This document shows positions 41,054 through 52,902 of a stretch of DNA of 64,000 nt, piece by piece. The notes beneath the pieces are model-generated. The model worked only from the letters and a program-made list of their open reading frames with translations. It had not been told where the DNA came from and did not search any database. Source of the DNA: Nissabacter sp. SGAir0207 (lineage in GTDB: Bacteria; Pseudomonadota; Gammaproteobacteria; Enterobacterales; Enterobacteriaceae); the NCBI RefSeq assembly GCF_005491205.1, contig NZ_CP028035.1, positions 3,038,001-3,102,000 of the forward strand. The letters run 5' to 3'. Each line of letters opens with the position of its first letter. Positions within the stretch are counted from its first letter, which is position 1. Made by a program: the position numbers and the translations under genes.

Positions 41054-42343
41054 TTGGAGCACGTCTCTACAGGCACCCTGATTATTACGCTGGTCATTAT
41101 GATCATCGTGTCCGCTTACTTTTCTGCCTCTGAAACCGGCATGATGACGCTCAACCGCTACCGGTTGCGCCATCAGGCCAAACAGGGAAACCGTGCCGCC
41201 CGCCGGGTAGAGAAACTGCTCAAACAGCCCGATCGCCTGATTAGTCTGGTGCTGATCGGCAACAACCTGGTCAACATCCTCGCCTCGGCGCTGGCAACCA
41301 TCGTGGGGATGCGCCTGTATGGCGATGCTGGCGTGGCGGTCGCCACCGGTGTGCTGACCTTTGCCGTGCTGCTGTTCGCTGAGGTGCTGCCGAAAACCTT
41401 CGCCGCCCTCTACCCGGAGCGCATCGCCTTCTCCAGCAGCTTGCTGCTGATGCCGCTGCAAAAAATCATGCTGCCGCTGGTGTGGATCCTCAATACCCTC
41501 TCCCGCCTGCTGATGCGGCTGTTTGGTATCAAGGCCAACCCGCACCTGAGCGACGCGGTGAGCAAGGAGGAGCTGCGCACCATTGTAAATGAGTCACGCT
41601 CGCAGATTTCGCGCCGCAATCAGGACATGCTGCTCTCCGTGCTCGATCTGGAGAGCGTTTCGGTGAATGACATCATGGTGCCGCGCAATGAGATTGTCGG
41701 CATTGACGTCAATGACGACTGGAAATCGATCATGCGCCAGCTTACGCACTCGCCTCATGGCCGCATCGTGCTCTACCGCGAATCGCTGGATGATGTGATT
41801 GGCATGTTGCGCGTGCGCGAAGCCTACCGCCTGATGACCGAGAAGAAGGAGTTCAACAAGGAGAACCTGCTGCGGGCGGCGGATGAGATCTACTTTATCC
41901 CTGAGGGCACGCCGCTGAATATCCAGCTGGTGAAGTTCCAGCGCAATAAAGAGAAGGTCGGCATCGTGGTGGATGAGTATGGCGATATCCAGGGGCTGGT
42001 CACGGTCGAGGATATTCTGGAGGAGATTGTCGGCGACTTCACCACCTCCATGTCCCCTACCCTGGCGGAGGAGGTCACGCCGCAGAGCGATGGCTCCGTG
42101 CTGATTGAGGGCAGTGCCAACGTGCGTGAACTCAACAAGGCTTTCAACTGGAAGCTGCCGGAGGAGGATGCGCGCACCATCAACGGTATGCTGCTGGAGA
42201 TTCTCGAGGAGATCCCGCCGGTCAATACCCAGATCCGCGTGGAGAACTACGACATCGATATTCTCGACGTGCAGGACAACATGATCAAACAGGTTCGGGT
42301 GACGCCGATCCAACCCATCCGCACCAGCGTCGAGCAGTCATAA
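41054..42343 (+). CDS. corB: CorB/YfjD, CNNM-type magnesium transport protein (TTG start)
   Basis: The 429-residue protein has an N-terminal DUF21 membrane domain (SAYFSASETGMMTLNRYRLRHQAKQGN, conserved SETG), a CBS pair (about 200-330: VNDIMVPRNEIVGID; IVVDEYGDIQGLVTVEDILEEIVGDF) and a C-terminal CorC/HlyC domain. Members act in Mg2+ efflux or resistance. The TTG at 41054 with AAGGAAG upstream gives the E. coli-type start (EHVSTGTLI); longer in-frame extensions overlap ypjD and are not conserved. Confidence 0.92.
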   Translation: MEHVSTGTLIITLVIMIIVSAYFSASETGMMTLNRYRLRHQAKQGNRAARRVEKLLKQPDRLISLVLIGNNLVNILASALATIVGMRLYGDAGVAVATGVLTFAVLLFAEVLPKTFAALYPERIAFSSSLLLMPLQKIMLPLVWILNTLSRLLMRLFGIKANPHLSDAVSKEELRTIVNESRSQISRRNQDMLLSVLDLESVSVNDIMVPRNEIVGIDVNDDWKSIMRQLTHSPHGRIVLYRESLDDVIGMLRVREAYRLMTEKKEFNKENLLRAADEIYFIPEGTPLNIQLVKFQRNKEKVGIVVDEYGDIQGLVTVEDILEEIVGDFTTSMSPTLAEEVTPQSDGSVLIEGSANVRELNKAFNWKLPEEDARTINGMLLEILEEIPPVNTQIRVENYDIDILDVQDNMIKQVRVTPIQPIRTSVEQS

Positions 42344-42360
42344 CCGGCGCGACGGCCATA

Positions 42361-42390
42361 AAAAAAGACGCGTTCAACGCGTCTTTTTTT
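42361..42390. terminator. Bidirectional terminator between corB and luxS
   Basis: AAAAAAGACGCGTT-C-AACGCGTCTTTTTTT forms a strong stem with A and T tracts on either side of the converging genes. Confidence 0.92.
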
Positions 42391-42407
42391 GTGCCTGCAA
42401 AATAGCG

Positions 42408-42923
42408 CTAGATGTGCAGCTCTTGCAGCTTCTCTTTCGGCAGCGCCAGATCGTCATTGCGGTTAACCACCACATCATGATCCAGGATATGGCGGGCAAT
42501 CTCTTGCGCCTCATCCAGGGAGTGCATCTGGTAGGTGCCGCACTGGTACTCGTTCAGTTCAGGGATCTGATTCTGTTCGCTGACTTTCAACACGTCTGCC
42601 ATCGCACCTTTCCAGGCATCGGCCACGCGCTGCTCATCCGGCGTGCCAATCAGGCTCATGTAGAAGCCAGTGCGGCAGCCCATCGGGGAGATGTCGATGA
42701 TCTCCACGCCATCGCCGTTCAGGTGGTTGCGCATGAAACCTGCGAACAGGTGCTCCAGGGTGTGGATGCCGCGCTCTGGCATCACTTCCAGGTTCGGCCG
42801 GCAGAAGCGCAGGTCAAACACGGTGATGGTGTCGCCATGAGGTGTATGCATGGTTTTCGCAACACGGACCGCAGGGGCTGCCATCCGGGTATGATCTACA
42901 GTAAAGCTGTCCAGCAGTGGCAT
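42408..42923 (-). CDS. luxS: S-ribosylhomocysteine lyase LuxS (AI-2 synthesis)
   Basis: LuxS cleaves S-ribosylhomocysteine to homocysteine and DPD, the precursor of autoinducer-2. The 171-residue protein has the metal ligands H54 and H58 (HTLEH) and C128 (YQCGTY), plus C83 (MGCRTGFY). A strong ribosome site (GGAGGTG) precedes the ATG. The luxS-micA-gshA arrangement matches E. coli. Confidence 0.98.
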   Translation of the reverse strand: MPLLDSFTVDHTRMAAPAVRVAKTMHTPHGDTITVFDLRFCRPNLEVMPERGIHTLEHLFAGFMRNHLNGDGVEIIDISPMGCRTGFYMSLIGTPDEQRVADAWKGAMADVLKVSEQNQIPELNEYQCGTYQMHSLDEAQEIARHILDHDVVVNRNDDLALPKEKLQELHI

Positions 42924-42966
42924 CGTGACACCTCCTCTAAGAAAAAAGATATTTTTAGCGAACGAA

Positions 42967-42996
42967 GGAAACCTTTTCGCATCCAGCGAGTCTGAA
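42967..42996 (+). promoter_or_regulatory. Sigma-E promoter of micA
   Basis: GGAAACC (-35) and TCTGAA (-10) are separated by 17 bases and lie seven bases before the expected MicA 5' end, close to the RpoE consensus GGAACTT...TCTGA. Confidence 0.75.
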
Positions 42997-43001
42997 TTAG
43001 T

Positions 43002-43075
43002 GAAAGACGCGCATTTGTTATCATCATCCCTGTTAGCAGAGATGCATATTTGGCCACAGTGATTGTGGCCTTTTT
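43002..43075 (+). ncRNA. micA: MicA small RNA
   Basis: The segment starts GAAAGACGCGCATTTGTTAT, identical to the 5' seed of E. coli MicA, continues CATCATCCCTG, and ends in the terminator hairpin GGCCAC...GTGGCC plus a T run. MicA is an Hfq-dependent RNA made under envelope stress that represses ompA and other outer-membrane mRNAs. The middle part differs from E. coli, which is usual. It lies antisense-free between luxS and gshA. Confidence 0.93.
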
Positions 43076-43078
43076 CTT

Positions 43079-44650
43079 TTATTTGGCGGCGTTAACCTGT
43101 TCCAGGAACGCGTCGAAGCTAAGCGTGTCTGCCGCCTCCAGCGCCTGCTGCCGCTCAAAGGAAGCACGCTGCTCCTCTGTCAGTGTGTCACTGTCCAGAA
43201 TCTCCAACGGCTCTTCACTCAGCATATGCCGGTACTGCTCGGCCAGCGCCAAGCCAACCTGTTTCAGGCCACCCTCTTTCATAGCCTGCAATATCCGGGC
43301 GGAATATGTCAAATCGGGATTGTCGAACGAGGCAACCAGCTCATCACAGACGCCCTGATACTGGCTGTCGCCGTTAAGCTTATCCAGCACTTCCGCCACA
43401 CGGCGCAGATCGGCAAACAGCGCCTTGCCGACATCCGCCAGCGGCTCGTGGGAGACTTCACAGCCAATGCCGATGGTCTGGCCCGGCTTGCGCCCTTCGA
43501 GGATCACGCGGTTCCAGTTTTTGCGGCTGCACAGCAACTCGTCGCTGCTCATCTCTGGCGCATCCGCCAGCGCACACCAGATCAGGAACAGATCCAGGAA
43601 GCGGGCCTGCGTCGCATCGACACCCACCGGCGAGAACGGGTTGATGTCGAGGGAGCGTACCTCGATATACTCAATGCCACCGCGCAGCAGGGCGTCAGAT
43701 GGCGTTTCACCCCGCTTGGTAACGCGTTTCGGACGGATAGGCGCATACAGCTCATTCTCAATCTGCAACACGTTGGTGTTCAGTTGCAGATAGCGGCCAT
43801 CGCGTTTCACGCCCATCGCGGCATACTCTTCAGACGGCGTGCGGATCGCCTTTTTCAACGCCGTCACATAGGTGTGCAGATCGTTGAAGGTGATGCCGAG
43901 GTTATTCTGCGATTTATTGGTGTAGCCCAGATCGCTCAGACGCAGCGAGGTGGCATACGGCAGATAGATCATGCCGTTCTCATCCCGCTCAAATGGCAGG
44001 GTGCTCTTGCCCTCGCGCCCCTTCAGGAAAGAGGAGCAGATGGCCGGCGATGCGCCGAACAGATAAGGGATAACCCAGCCAAAGCGGTAGTAGTTTCGGA
44101 TCAAGCTGAAGTAGCCCGCCGAGATCTCCTCTTTGCCGCTTTCCGCATCTTTCACGCCCAACCGCGCTTGCCAGAAGGAGAGCGGCAGCGAGAAGTTGTA
44201 GTGGACGCCAGAGATGATCTGCATCAGGGCACCATAGCGGTTCTTCAGCCCCTCACGGTAGAGGGTCTTCATCTGGCCAATGTTGGATTTTCCATACTGC
44301 GCCAGCTCAATATCCTGCTCGTCACCCACGTAGCAAGGCATGCTGAATGGCCACATGCGCTCCTGATCCAGTGTCCGCGCGGTGTGGCGGTGGATATCAC
44401 GCAGGAAAGCCAGCATGTGATCGATGTCGGCATCGACGGGGGTAATAAACTCTAATAGTGTCTCGGCAAAGTCCGTGGTGATCCACTCATGCGTGAGGGC
44501 TGCGCCCAACGCTTCTGGATGGCCAGTCTGGGCCAGTGAGCCATCCGCGTTCACGCGCAATGTCTCACGCTCAATACCGCGGCGAATGCCCTTAATTGCC
44601 TCAGGATGCGCTTCCAACCATGAAAGCGCCTTGGATACGTCCGGGATCAA
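43079..44650 (-). CDS. gshA: Glutamate-cysteine ligase GshA
   Basis: GshA catalyses the first, ATP-dependent step of glutathione synthesis. The 523-residue enzyme is the proteobacterial class 1 type ([31 protein letters not shown]). Length is near the E. coli protein (518). The downstream end touches the MicA terminator. Confidence 0.97.
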   Translation of the reverse strand: MIPDVSKALSWLEAHPEAIKGIRRGIERETLRVNADGSLAQTGHPEALGAALTHEWITTDFAETLLEFITPVDADIDHMLAFLRDIHRHTARTLDQERMWPFSMPCYVGDEQDIELAQYGKSNIGQMKTLYREGLKNRYGALMQIISGVHYNFSLPLSFWQARLGVKDAESGKEEISAGYFSLIRNYYRFGWVIPYLFGASPAICSSFLKGREGKSTLPFERDENGMIYLPYATSLRLSDLGYTNKSQNNLGITFNDLHTYVTALKKAIRTPSEEYAAMGVKRDGRYLQLNTNVLQIENELYAPIRPKRVTKRGETPSDALLRGGIEYIEVRSLDINPFSPVGVDATQARFLDLFLIWCALADAPEMSSDELLCSRKNWNRVILEGRKPGQTIGIGCEVSHEPLADVGKALFADLRRVAEVLDKLNGDSQYQGVCDELVASFDNPDLTYSARILQAMKEGGLKQVGLALAEQYRHMLSEEPLEILDSDTLTEEQRASFERQQALEAADTLSFDAFLEQVNAAK

Positions 44651-44723
44651 ATTGACCTCCCGCTCTCAAAAAACGATAGCGTATAAGCAGGGCAGCCAAG
44701 GCGCCCCATTGCTTTAAAGCTGT

Positions 44724-45152
44724 TCAATGCCACCAGGAAACTCCCTGCACAGTAAACCAGGCTAATGCCGCATAACGCGCCCCTTTGCCAAGGCACAGAC
44801 AGAGCACCACCGGCAACCAGGGCATACGCAGCCAACCCGCAAACACGCATAACACATCGCCGACTACAGGAACCCAGCTGAGCAGTAGCGCAGCAGGCCC
44901 GAAACGGGTCAGCCAGGCCAGGGCCAATTTATGCCCCCGCTGGACTGACGTTGCCGGTAGAAAGCGTCCTATTATTACATTGGTTACGCCGCCCAGCGTG
45001 TTACCCACTGTCGCAGACAACACCAGCACCCAAGGCTCGGTATTGCCAGCGGCAAGCAGCGCAACCAATAAAATTTCTGAATTTCCCGGCAACAGGGTTG
45101 CACTGAGAAAGCTGCTGCCAAATAACGAGGCAGCCGCCAGTGTGTCACTCAC
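44724..45152 (-). CDS. yqaA: YqaA family (SNARE/DedA-like) inner-membrane protein
   Basis: The 142-residue membrane protein has four hydrophobic segments and motifs FLSATLLPGNSEILLVALL and SWVPVVGDVLCVFAGWLRM of the VTT/DedA-like family. Function is unknown; relatives act in lipid scrambling or membrane homeostasis. It overlaps yqaB by four bases. Confidence 0.92.
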   Translation of the reverse strand: MSDTLAAASLFGSSFLSATLLPGNSEILLVALLAAGNTEPWVLVLSATVGNTLGGVTNVIIGRFLPATSVQRGHKLALAWLTRFGPAALLLSWVPVVGDVLCVFAGWLRMPWLPVVLCLCLGKGARYAALAWFTVQGVSWWH

Positions 45153-45715
45153 AACGTGCGCACATCCACATAGGCCATATTGGCCCGCCGGGCGGCTTCA
45201 ATGCCGAAATCAGCATCCTCAAACACCACACAGCGCTCGGGCGCAACGCCCATCAGTGTGGCGCAGCGTAAAAATGTCTCGGGGGCCGGTTTGTGCTCGG
45301 TCACGTCATCCGCGCCGACAATGGCCTGAAAACACGCCAGCACGCCCAGATGGCGCAGCAGCGCTTCCGCCATGGCGTGCTCACTGCCCGTGCCGACCGC
45401 CATAGGCCGGCGCCCGTGGTAGGCTTTCACCACTTCCAGCAGCGGCAGCGGTTGCACGCTGTCAAACAGCATCTCTTTCACCGCAGCGGTCTTCTCCGCC
45501 GCCAGCTGATGTGCATCCAGATCCGCCTGATGAGTGGCAATAATGGTTTCGGCAACCCGCCAGGTGGGCGAGCCATTCAGTGCCGCCAGGCTCTCGGCAT
45601 CATAGTGCATGCCATAACGTGACAAGACATGGTCCCAGGCTTTGCGGTGTGTCGGCTCGGTATCCAATATGGTGCCATCCATATCAAATATCAGTCCTTC
45701 GTAACGATCGTACAT
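45149..45715 (-). CDS. yqaB: Fructose-1-phosphate/6-phosphogluconate phosphatase YqaB (HAD family)
   Basis: The 188-residue HAD phosphatase has motif I DMDGTILDTEP, motif II GTGSE and motif IV FEDADFGIEAA. E. coli YqaB acts on fructose 1-phosphate and related sugar phosphates. The ATG at 45715 (MYDRYEGLIFDMDG) matches the E. coli start; earlier in-frame starts are possible. Confidence 0.94.
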   Translation of the reverse strand: MYDRYEGLIFDMDGTILDTEPTHRKAWDHVLSRYGMHYDAESLAALNGSPTWRVAETIIATHQADLDAHQLAAEKTAAVKEMLFDSVQPLPLLEVVKAYHGRRPMAVGTGSEHAMAEALLRHLGVLACFQAIVGADDVTEHKPAPETFLRCATLMGVAPERCVVFEDADFGIEAARRANMAYVDVRTL

Positions 45716-46177
45716 CATGTACTCCGCATTCACTGAAAAGAGAAAAAACTACTTTAGCTGAAACTCTTTTGAATGTCGCATGTTGGTTAATTGACGGTAG
45801 CGAAGTGGCACAGACAATCAATCAGTGAAAATAGGTCGGCATTAAAAAAATCCCTATAAAACAGAAAACAACCTGAACCCACGGCGGAATCTGGCGTTTT
45901 AATCACCACTTAACATGATGAAATTTCGGAATAAACGGGATTTATTTTTATTGGAAAATCAGAGCTGGCGACAGCGGAAAGAGTGGCTGGAAAAGTGAAG
46001 AAAACCGGCAATCAGCGAGTGGCCGTGAAGCGATCTGGCAGTAGCCAAGCGCAATAGATAAGATATGTTTTAGTAATGCACCGAGCCAGCGAAAGATGAG
46101 CTGTGCTGATGGAGCCATTCAGAAGTAAGGTGCGTATTGGTGCGGGTAGAACGAAAGGGGAATCAATACAGGGAAAA
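45716..46177. other. Intergenic region between yqaB and the tRNA cluster
   Basis: These ~460 bases hold no credible gene, no strong hairpin with a T run and no recognised RNA. It receives transcripts from the tRNA operon and must contain the yqaB promoter, which I cannot place. Confidence 0.6.
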
Positions 46178-46254
46178 TGGTGCATCCAGGAGGATTCGAA
46201 CCTCCGACCGCTCGGTTCGTAGCCGAGTACTCTATCCAGCTGAGCTATGGATGC
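46178..46254 (-). tRNA. tRNA-Arg (anticodon ACG), copy 1
   Basis: The 77-base cloverleaf GCATCCATAGCTCAGCTGG...CTACGAA...GGTTCGAATCC...GGATGCACCA has anticodon ACG and encoded CCA. It corresponds to the argV/Y/Z/Q family between yqaB and csrA. Confidence 0.97.
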
Positions 46255-46312
46255 ATTAATAGGTTTTTTTACTGCTGGCCTTTACCGAAAAGTCATTCGA
46301 CAAAAGCAAAGA

Positions 46313-46389
46313 TGGTGCATCCAGGAGGATTCGAACCTCCGACCGCTCGGTTCGTAGCCGAGTACTCTATCCAGCTGAGCTATGGATGC
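46313..46389 (-). tRNA. tRNA-Arg (anticodon ACG), copy 2
   Basis: Identical in sequence to copy 1. The unit of tRNA plus spacer is 135 bases long. Confidence 0.97.
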
Positions 46390-46447
46390 ATTGGTAGGTT
46401 TTTTACTGCCAGCCCTTACCGATAAGTATATTCGATAAAAGCAAAGA

Positions 46448-46524
46448 TGGTGCATCCAGGAGGATTCGAACCTCCGACCGCTCGGTTCGTAGCCGAGTAC
46501 TCTATCCAGCTGAGCTATGGATGC
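46448..46524 (-). tRNA. tRNA-Arg (anticodon ACG), copy 3
   Basis: Identical to the other copies, again 135 bases from its neighbour, with a closely similar spacer. Confidence 0.97.
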
Positions 46525-46588
46525 AACGGAATTACTTTCTTTGATACTGTATGGTATTGCTATTACCACATCACCATACTGTAGAATA

Positions 46589-46665
46589 TGGTGCATCCAG
46601 GAGGATTCGAACCTCCGACCGCTCGGTTCGTAGCCGAGTACTCTATCCAGCTGAGCTATGGATGC
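46589..46665 (-). tRNA. tRNA-Arg (anticodon ACG), copy 4
   Basis: Identical tRNA body; its downstream spacer differs from the other two. It lies three bases from the tRNA-Ser gene. Confidence 0.97.
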
Positions 46666-46668
46666 AAA

Positions 46669-46761
46669 TGGCGGTGAGGGAGGGATTCGAACCCTCGATG
46701 CAGCTTTTGACCGCATACTCCCTTAGCAGGGGAGCGCCTTCAGCCTCTCGGCCACCTCACC
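46669..46761 (-). tRNA. serV: tRNA-Ser (anticodon GCT)
   Basis: The 93-base class II tRNA has a long variable arm, anticodon loop CTGCTAA and encoded CCA, and matches E. coli serV. It is first in the serV-arg operon. Confidence 0.96.
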
Positions 46762-46824
46762 TTACGCCTCTTTCGAGTTGCGCTGACTAACTTTTTGAAA
46801 GCTCATCGTCGCTGCGTGGCGCAC

Positions 46825-46852
46825 ATATTACTTTCCCGGCTTTATAAGTCAA
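46825..46852 (-). promoter_or_regulatory. Promoter of the tRNA operon
   Basis: On the minus strand TTGACT and TAATAT are 16 bases apart, followed by GC-rich GTGCGCC. Such a discriminator is typical of stringently controlled stable-RNA promoters. Confidence 0.7.
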
Positions 46853-47067
46853 ACCCTTTTTTTTCATCTCATGCGCGTTTGGGCAAAACATGCCCAATAT
46901 GGGCACTTTAAAGACAAAATGGTTTTTTTATCAACGCAAAAAGGGCATAACCATAAGAATTGAGAAGCGGCAGGAAGGGTAAAAAGAGACAAGAAAAGGT
47001 AGCCGACAGGCAGAAAGCGGAGGGAAAAAGTGACTGGCGCCTCGCTTCCCGCGTGACGCCGGTTGAA
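46853..47067. other. Gap between tRNA promoter and csrA
   Basis: No gene or strong hairpin is seen. Purine-rich runs predominate. Confidence 0.5.
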
Positions 47068-47253
47068 TTAGTAGGTCGTTTGCTGGGACTTTTCAGCTTG
47101 AATGCGTTGGTAGATTTCCTCGCGATGGACAGAAACCTCTTTGGGGGCGTTGACACCAATACGTACCTGGTTACCTTTCACCCCTAATACAGTGACAGTC
47201 ACCTCATCGCCAATCATGAGGGTTTCACCAACTCGACGAGTCAGAATAAGCAT
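47068..47253 (-). CDS. csrA: Carbon storage regulator CsrA
   Basis: The 61-residue RNA-binding protein [19 protein letters not shown]...AEKSQQTTY is nearly identical to E. coli CsrA. It binds GGA motifs in 5' leaders to repress or stabilise mRNAs for glycogen, biofilm and motility. The ribosome site AAGGAG itself contains a GGA, which fits known autoregulation. Confidence 0.98.
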   Translation of the reverse strand: MLILTRRVGETLMIGDEVTVTVLGVKGNQVRIGVNAPKEVSVHREEIYQRIQAEKSQQTTY

Positions 47254-47448
47254 TCTTTGCTCCTTGAAAGATTGTAAGAGTCGGGTCTCTCGGTTTCCCC
47301 GCCATTATCCATCATATACCGTGAAAACGTAAACCATGCGACTGCATTAACTATAAGTTAGTGTCAGGGCACCCACGTCATCTCTGTTCAGTTTAGCCGA
47401 ATTCGGCAGGTTTGTGGCGGCAGCCCAAGTACCCTATCCCTGGTGAAA

Positions 47449-47483
47449 ATAAAAACGCCATAACGCGCAACGCGTTATGGCGT
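47449..47483 (-). terminator. alaS terminator
   Basis: On the minus strand ACGCCATAACGCG-TTG-CGCGTTATGGCGT is a perfect 13-bp hairpin followed by TTTTATTTT. Confidence 0.92.
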
Positions 47484-47509
47484 ATCAATGAACCTGAATT
47501 ATGACAAAA

Positions 47510-50137
47510 TTATAATTTGTCTTCTACCCAGGCGGTGACACTCTCCAGCGCTGCTGGCAGGGCATTGACGTCATTGCCGCCCGCCTGTGCCATATCCGGG
47601 CGGCCACCGCCCTTACCGCCCACCTGCTGGGCGATAAAGCCAATCAGCTCGCCTGCTTTCACGCGGTCAGTCAGGTCTTTGGTCACGCCAGCGATCAGGC
47701 TGACTTTGCCCTCTGCCGCCGTTGCCAGCACAATCACCGCGGAACCGAGCTGGTTTTTCAGATCGTCCACCATGGTGCGCAGCATCTTCGGCTCGACGTT
47801 GTCCAGCTTGCTTACCAACAACTGCGTGCCCTTCACCGTTTTGGCGTTGGAAGAGAGCGAGGCGCTCTCCTGCGCCGCCTGCTGGTCTTTCAGCTGTTGC
47901 AGCTCTTTCTCCAGCTGGCGCGAACGCTCAATCAGCGCACGCACTTTGTCAGAGACGGTGTTGGCATCGCCCTTCACCAGATAGGAGATGCTGTGCAGCA
48001 GATCGGTCTCCTGGTGCAGGGTGGCGATAGCCCCCTCCCCGGTCACTGCTTCGATACGGCGGATGCCCGCAGCGGTGCCAGACTCGCTCTGGATGCGGAA
48101 CAGGCCGATGTCGCCGGTGCGGCTGGCGTGGGTGCCGCCGCACAGCTCGGTAGAGAAGTCGCCCATGCTCAGTACACGCACATGGTCTTCATACTTCTCG
48201 CCGAACAGCGCCATTGCGCCTTTCGCTTTCGCCTCTTCCAGCGCCATGATCTGGGTTTCCACCGGCAGGTTGCGGCGGATCTGGGCGTTGACGATATCCT
48301 CTACCGCGCGAATCTCTTCCGGCTTCATCGCTTCGAAGTGAGAGAAGTCGAAACGCAGGTACTTATCGTTAACCAGCGAGCCTTTCTGGCCGACGTGCTC
48401 ACCCAGCACCTGACGCAGTGTCGCGTGCAGCAGGTGGGTTGCCGAGTGGTTCAGACGGATGCGGTTGCGGCGCGCCACGTCCACACGGGCTTCCACGGCA
48501 TCATTGATGCTCAGGGTACCCTGGCTCAGCACGCCCTGATGGCCGATAGCCTGGCCATACTTCTGGGTGTCGATGACATCGAACTCAGCGGCGGCAGTAC
48601 GCAGCTGGCCCTTGTCGCCCACCTGGCCGCCGGACTCGGCGTAGAAGGGCGTCTCATCCAGAACGATGACCGCGTTGTCGCCAGCGTTGATGGTGTCCAC
48701 CGGCTGGCCGTCACGGTAGAGGGCCACGACTTTCGCTTGCAGATCCAGCTGGTCATAACCCAGGAACTGGGTGCTGCCATCCACGCGGATCAGGCTGTTG
48801 TAGTCCGCGCCAAAGCCGCTGGACTCACGGGCACGGCGACGTTGCTGCTCCATCGCCTGATTGAAGCCCTCTTCGTCAACCTTCAGGTTGCGCTCACGGC
48901 ACACGTCCGCTGTCAGATCCAGTGGGAAGCCGTAGGTGTCATACAGGCGGAAGGCGGTTTCGCCATCCAGCGTATCGCCTTGCAGGTTAGCCAGCACGTC
49001 ATCCAGCAGCGCCAGACCGCGCTCCAGGGTACGGGCGAACTGCTCCTCTTCGGTCTTCAGCACCTGCTCCACCAGCGCCTGCTGGCGTTGCAGCTCTTCT
49101 GCCGCCGGGCCCATTACCGCAATCAGCGGGGCCACCAGCTTATAGAAGAAGGTCTCTTTCGCGCCTAGCATGTTGCCGTGGCGGATGGCGCGGCGAATGA
49201 TGCGGCGCAGCACATAGCCACGGTTTTCATTCGACGGAATGACGCCATCAGAGATTAGGAAGGCACAGGAGCGGATGTGGTCCGCGATTACGCGCAGGGA
49301 TTTGTTATCCAGATCGGTGGCGCCAGTGACGTCCGCCACTGCCTTGATCAGGGTTTTGAACAGGTCGATCTCATAGTTGGAGTTCACATGCTGCAATACC
49401 GCGGCAATACGCTCCAGGCCCATGCCGGTATCCACGGAGGGTTTCGGCAGCGGTTCCATGGTGCCATCGGCCTGGCGGTTAAACTGCATGAAGACCACGT
49501 TCCAGATCTCGATATAGCGGTCGCCATCCTCATCCGGGCTGCCCGGCGGGCCGCCAGCGATGTGATCGCCGTGATCAAAGAAGATCTCGGTGCACGGGCC
49601 GCATGGGCCGGTGTCGCCCATCTGCCAGAAGTTGTCAGAGGCGTAAGGCTTGCCCTTGTTGTCGCCGATGCGGATGATGCGCTCTTGCGGCACGCCAATC
49701 TCTTTCAGCCAGATGTCATAGGCTTCGTCATCGGTTTCATAGACGGTGACCCACAGGCGCTCTTTCGGCAGGGCGAACCAGTTTTCGCCGGTCAGCAGCT
49801 CCCAGGCGTACTGGATGGCGTCATGCTTGAAGTAGTCGCCGAAGCTGAAGTTGCCCAGCATCTCAAAGAAGGTGTGGTGACGCGCGGTGTAACCCACATT
49901 TTCGAGGTCATTATGCTTACCGCCCGCACGCACGCAGCGCTGTGAGGTCGTGGCGCGCGAATAGGCGCGCTTGTCCAGGCCAAGGAAAACGTCCTTGAAT
50001 TGGTTCATCCCGGCGTTGGTAAACAGCAGCGTCGGGTCGTTGTTGGGCACCAGCGAGCTGCTTGATACAACTTGGTGTCCTTTGCTCTGGAAGAAATCGA
50101 GAAACGCTTGACGGATCTCAGCGGTGCTCTTGCTCAT
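47510..50137 (-). CDS. alaS: Alanyl-tRNA synthetase
   Basis: The 875-residue class II synthetase charges tRNA-Ala. It shows the catalytic core ([52 protein letters not shown]), the editing domain with zinc ligands HSATHLLH and CGGTH, and a C-terminal coiled coil and DHHA1 domain ([12 protein letters not shown]). Length equals E. coli AlaS. It follows recX with a 135-base gap. Confidence 0.98.
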   Translation of the reverse strand: MSKSTAEIRQAFLDFFQSKGHQVVSSSSLVPNNDPTLLFTNAGMNQFKDVFLGLDKRAYSRATTSQRCVRAGGKHNDLENVGYTARHHTFFEMLGNFSFGDYFKHDAIQYAWELLTGENWFALPKERLWVTVYETDDEAYDIWLKEIGVPQERIIRIGDNKGKPYASDNFWQMGDTGPCGPCTEIFFDHGDHIAGGPPGSPDEDGDRYIEIWNVVFMQFNRQADGTMEPLPKPSVDTGMGLERIAAVLQHVNSNYEIDLFKTLIKAVADVTGATDLDNKSLRVIADHIRSCAFLISDGVIPSNENRGYVLRRIIRRAIRHGNMLGAKETFFYKLVAPLIAVMGPAAEELQRQQALVEQVLKTEEEQFARTLERGLALLDDVLANLQGDTLDGETAFRLYDTYGFPLDLTADVCRERNLKVDEEGFNQAMEQQRRRARESSGFGADYNSLIRVDGSTQFLGYDQLDLQAKVVALYRDGQPVDTINAGDNAVIVLDETPFYAESGGQVGDKGQLRTAAAEFDVIDTQKYGQAIGHQGVLSQGTLSINDAVEARVDVARRNRIRLNHSATHLLHATLRQVLGEHVGQKGSLVNDKYLRFDFSHFEAMKPEEIRAVEDIVNAQIRRNLPVETQIMALEEAKAKGAMALFGEKYEDHVRVLSMGDFSTELCGGTHASRTGDIGLFRIQSESGTAAGIRRIEAVTGEGAIATLHQETDLLHSISYLVKGDANTVSDKVRALIERSRQLEKELQQLKDQQAAQESASLSSNAKTVKGTQLLVSKLDNVEPKMLRTMVDDLKNQLGSAVIVLATAAEGKVSLIAGVTKDLTDRVKAGELIGFIAQQVGGKGGGRPDMAQAGGNDVNALPAALESVTAWVEDKL

Positions 50138-50272
50138 AAATGTCCCGGAATCAGGCTAGAAGAACGGCCCGTAAGCTCCCTGCCCTACATCCTGACGCGG
50201 GCAAACAGCTTACGAACAAAAAGTGGGAATAAGATAAAATTTCTTCACTGGGAAGTAAAATCCAGTATGCGC

Positions 50273-50863
50273 TCAATCCTCAAAATCGCGATAAATCGAC
50301 TGGATCTCCTCCTGGAAGAAGCCGCGATACTGCAAAAAGCGCTGAACCTTCGCTTTCTCCTTCCACTCCGTCGGCAGGCGGTCGCCAAACTTGCGCTGCG
50401 CCAGTTCGCGCGCCTGCTGGCACCAGTCCACCTCACTCTCCTCAAAGCCGACATTGATGGTCTCTTTTGCCACTTTCTTCTGCACCAGTTCGGAACGGAT
50501 GCGTTGCGGCCCATACCCCCTGCGGCTGCGGCTATTGATATAGCTGCGGGTAAAACGCTGGTCATCCAGGTATTGATGCGTCAGGCAGTAGTCGATGATC
50601 TGCTCGACCAACTGTGGATCAATCTCCTCCACTGGCACCGGCGCGGGCAGCGGCTGGGGCTTGGCATCCTCATCATCAGAGGGGCGACGTGAGGCGCGGG
50701 AGAACGAGGGTTGGCGCGGCTTGAACACCGGCGGCGTCTCCAGCTTGCGGCGCAGCTCTGACTCGCTGTGGTCACGCTGGGCCAGCAGACGCATGGCGCG
50801 CGCCAGCAGGGTATTGAGCTGCTCTTTTTCGCTGCGGGCAGGTGGGGGGGATTGATTGCTCAT
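50273..50863 (-). CDS. recX: RecA modulator RecX
   Basis: RecX binds in the groove of RecA filaments and limits their extension. The 196-residue protein has RecX helical repeats (ARAMRLLAQRDHSESELRRKLE; YCLTHQYLDDQRFTRSYINSRSRRGYGPQRIRSEL; RFLQYRGFFQEEIQSI). It is about 30 residues longer than E. coli RecX owing to a Pro/Arg/Ser-rich insert at about residues 47-80 after the first repeat. The ATG at 50863 has GGAG at proper spacing. Confidence 0.94.
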   Translation of the reverse strand: MSNQSPPPARSEKEQLNTLLARAMRLLAQRDHSESELRRKLETPPVFKPRQPSFSRASRRPSDDEDAKPQPLPAPVPVEEIDPQLVEQIIDYCLTHQYLDDQRFTRSYINSRSRRGYGPQRIRSELVQKKVAKETINVGFEESEVDWCQQARELAQRKFGDRLPTEWKEKAKVQRFLQYRGFFQEEIQSIYRDFED

Positions 50864-50907
50864 CGGCATCTCCTCGGTGGGATGGCGGCGACCATCCGAT
50901 CAGCAGA

Positions 50908-50943
50908 TAAAAAAACAGCCAGAGTGCTTTCGCACCCTGGCTG
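50908..50943 (-). terminator. Terminator between recA and recX
   Basis: CAGCCAGGGTGC-GAAA-GCACTCTGGCTG with a T run on the minus strand. As in E. coli, read-through would give low RecX from the recA promoter. Confidence 0.9.
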
Positions 50944-50962
50944 GTTCAACGCGGATTATCGA

Positions 50963-52638
<1,676 letters not shown>

Positions 52639-52902
52639 GACGTATCCTGTCGTTGAAGAGGGTAAGTGGGTCCAATGTTAGCACTTCTCAAGGGAAGCAT
52701 GAGCGATAGTGCGCTTTTTTGCGAGACGTACCGAAGGAGCAAATGAAAACCCCGTCGGATTGATGCGGATGCGTTTTCAACCCTCGGGCCACCTGTTAAC
52801 ATCACGTCACTTTGAGCAAGGGCACCCTTGCCGGTTCCCCTCTTTTCGTCAGTCCGTCGTTGTCCCTGCGGCGCAGACCCAACCTAATTTGCAGTGAAGA
52901 CT

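Noticed and set aside
43226..44455. Open frame of 409 codons antisense to gshA
   Set aside because: It is a high-GC shadow of a conserved gene, with no ribosome site and no recognisable domain.
46178..46665. Regularly repeated ~77-bp sequence that could be taken for a CRISPR or other repeat array
   Set aside because: Each repeat folds as a tRNA-Arg cloverleaf with encoded CCA; spacers are similar to each other, not unique.
47897..49168. Open frame of 423 codons antisense to alaS
   Set aside because: Antisense shadow of a conserved synthetase; amino-acid composition is atypical (His/Gln/Arg-rich).
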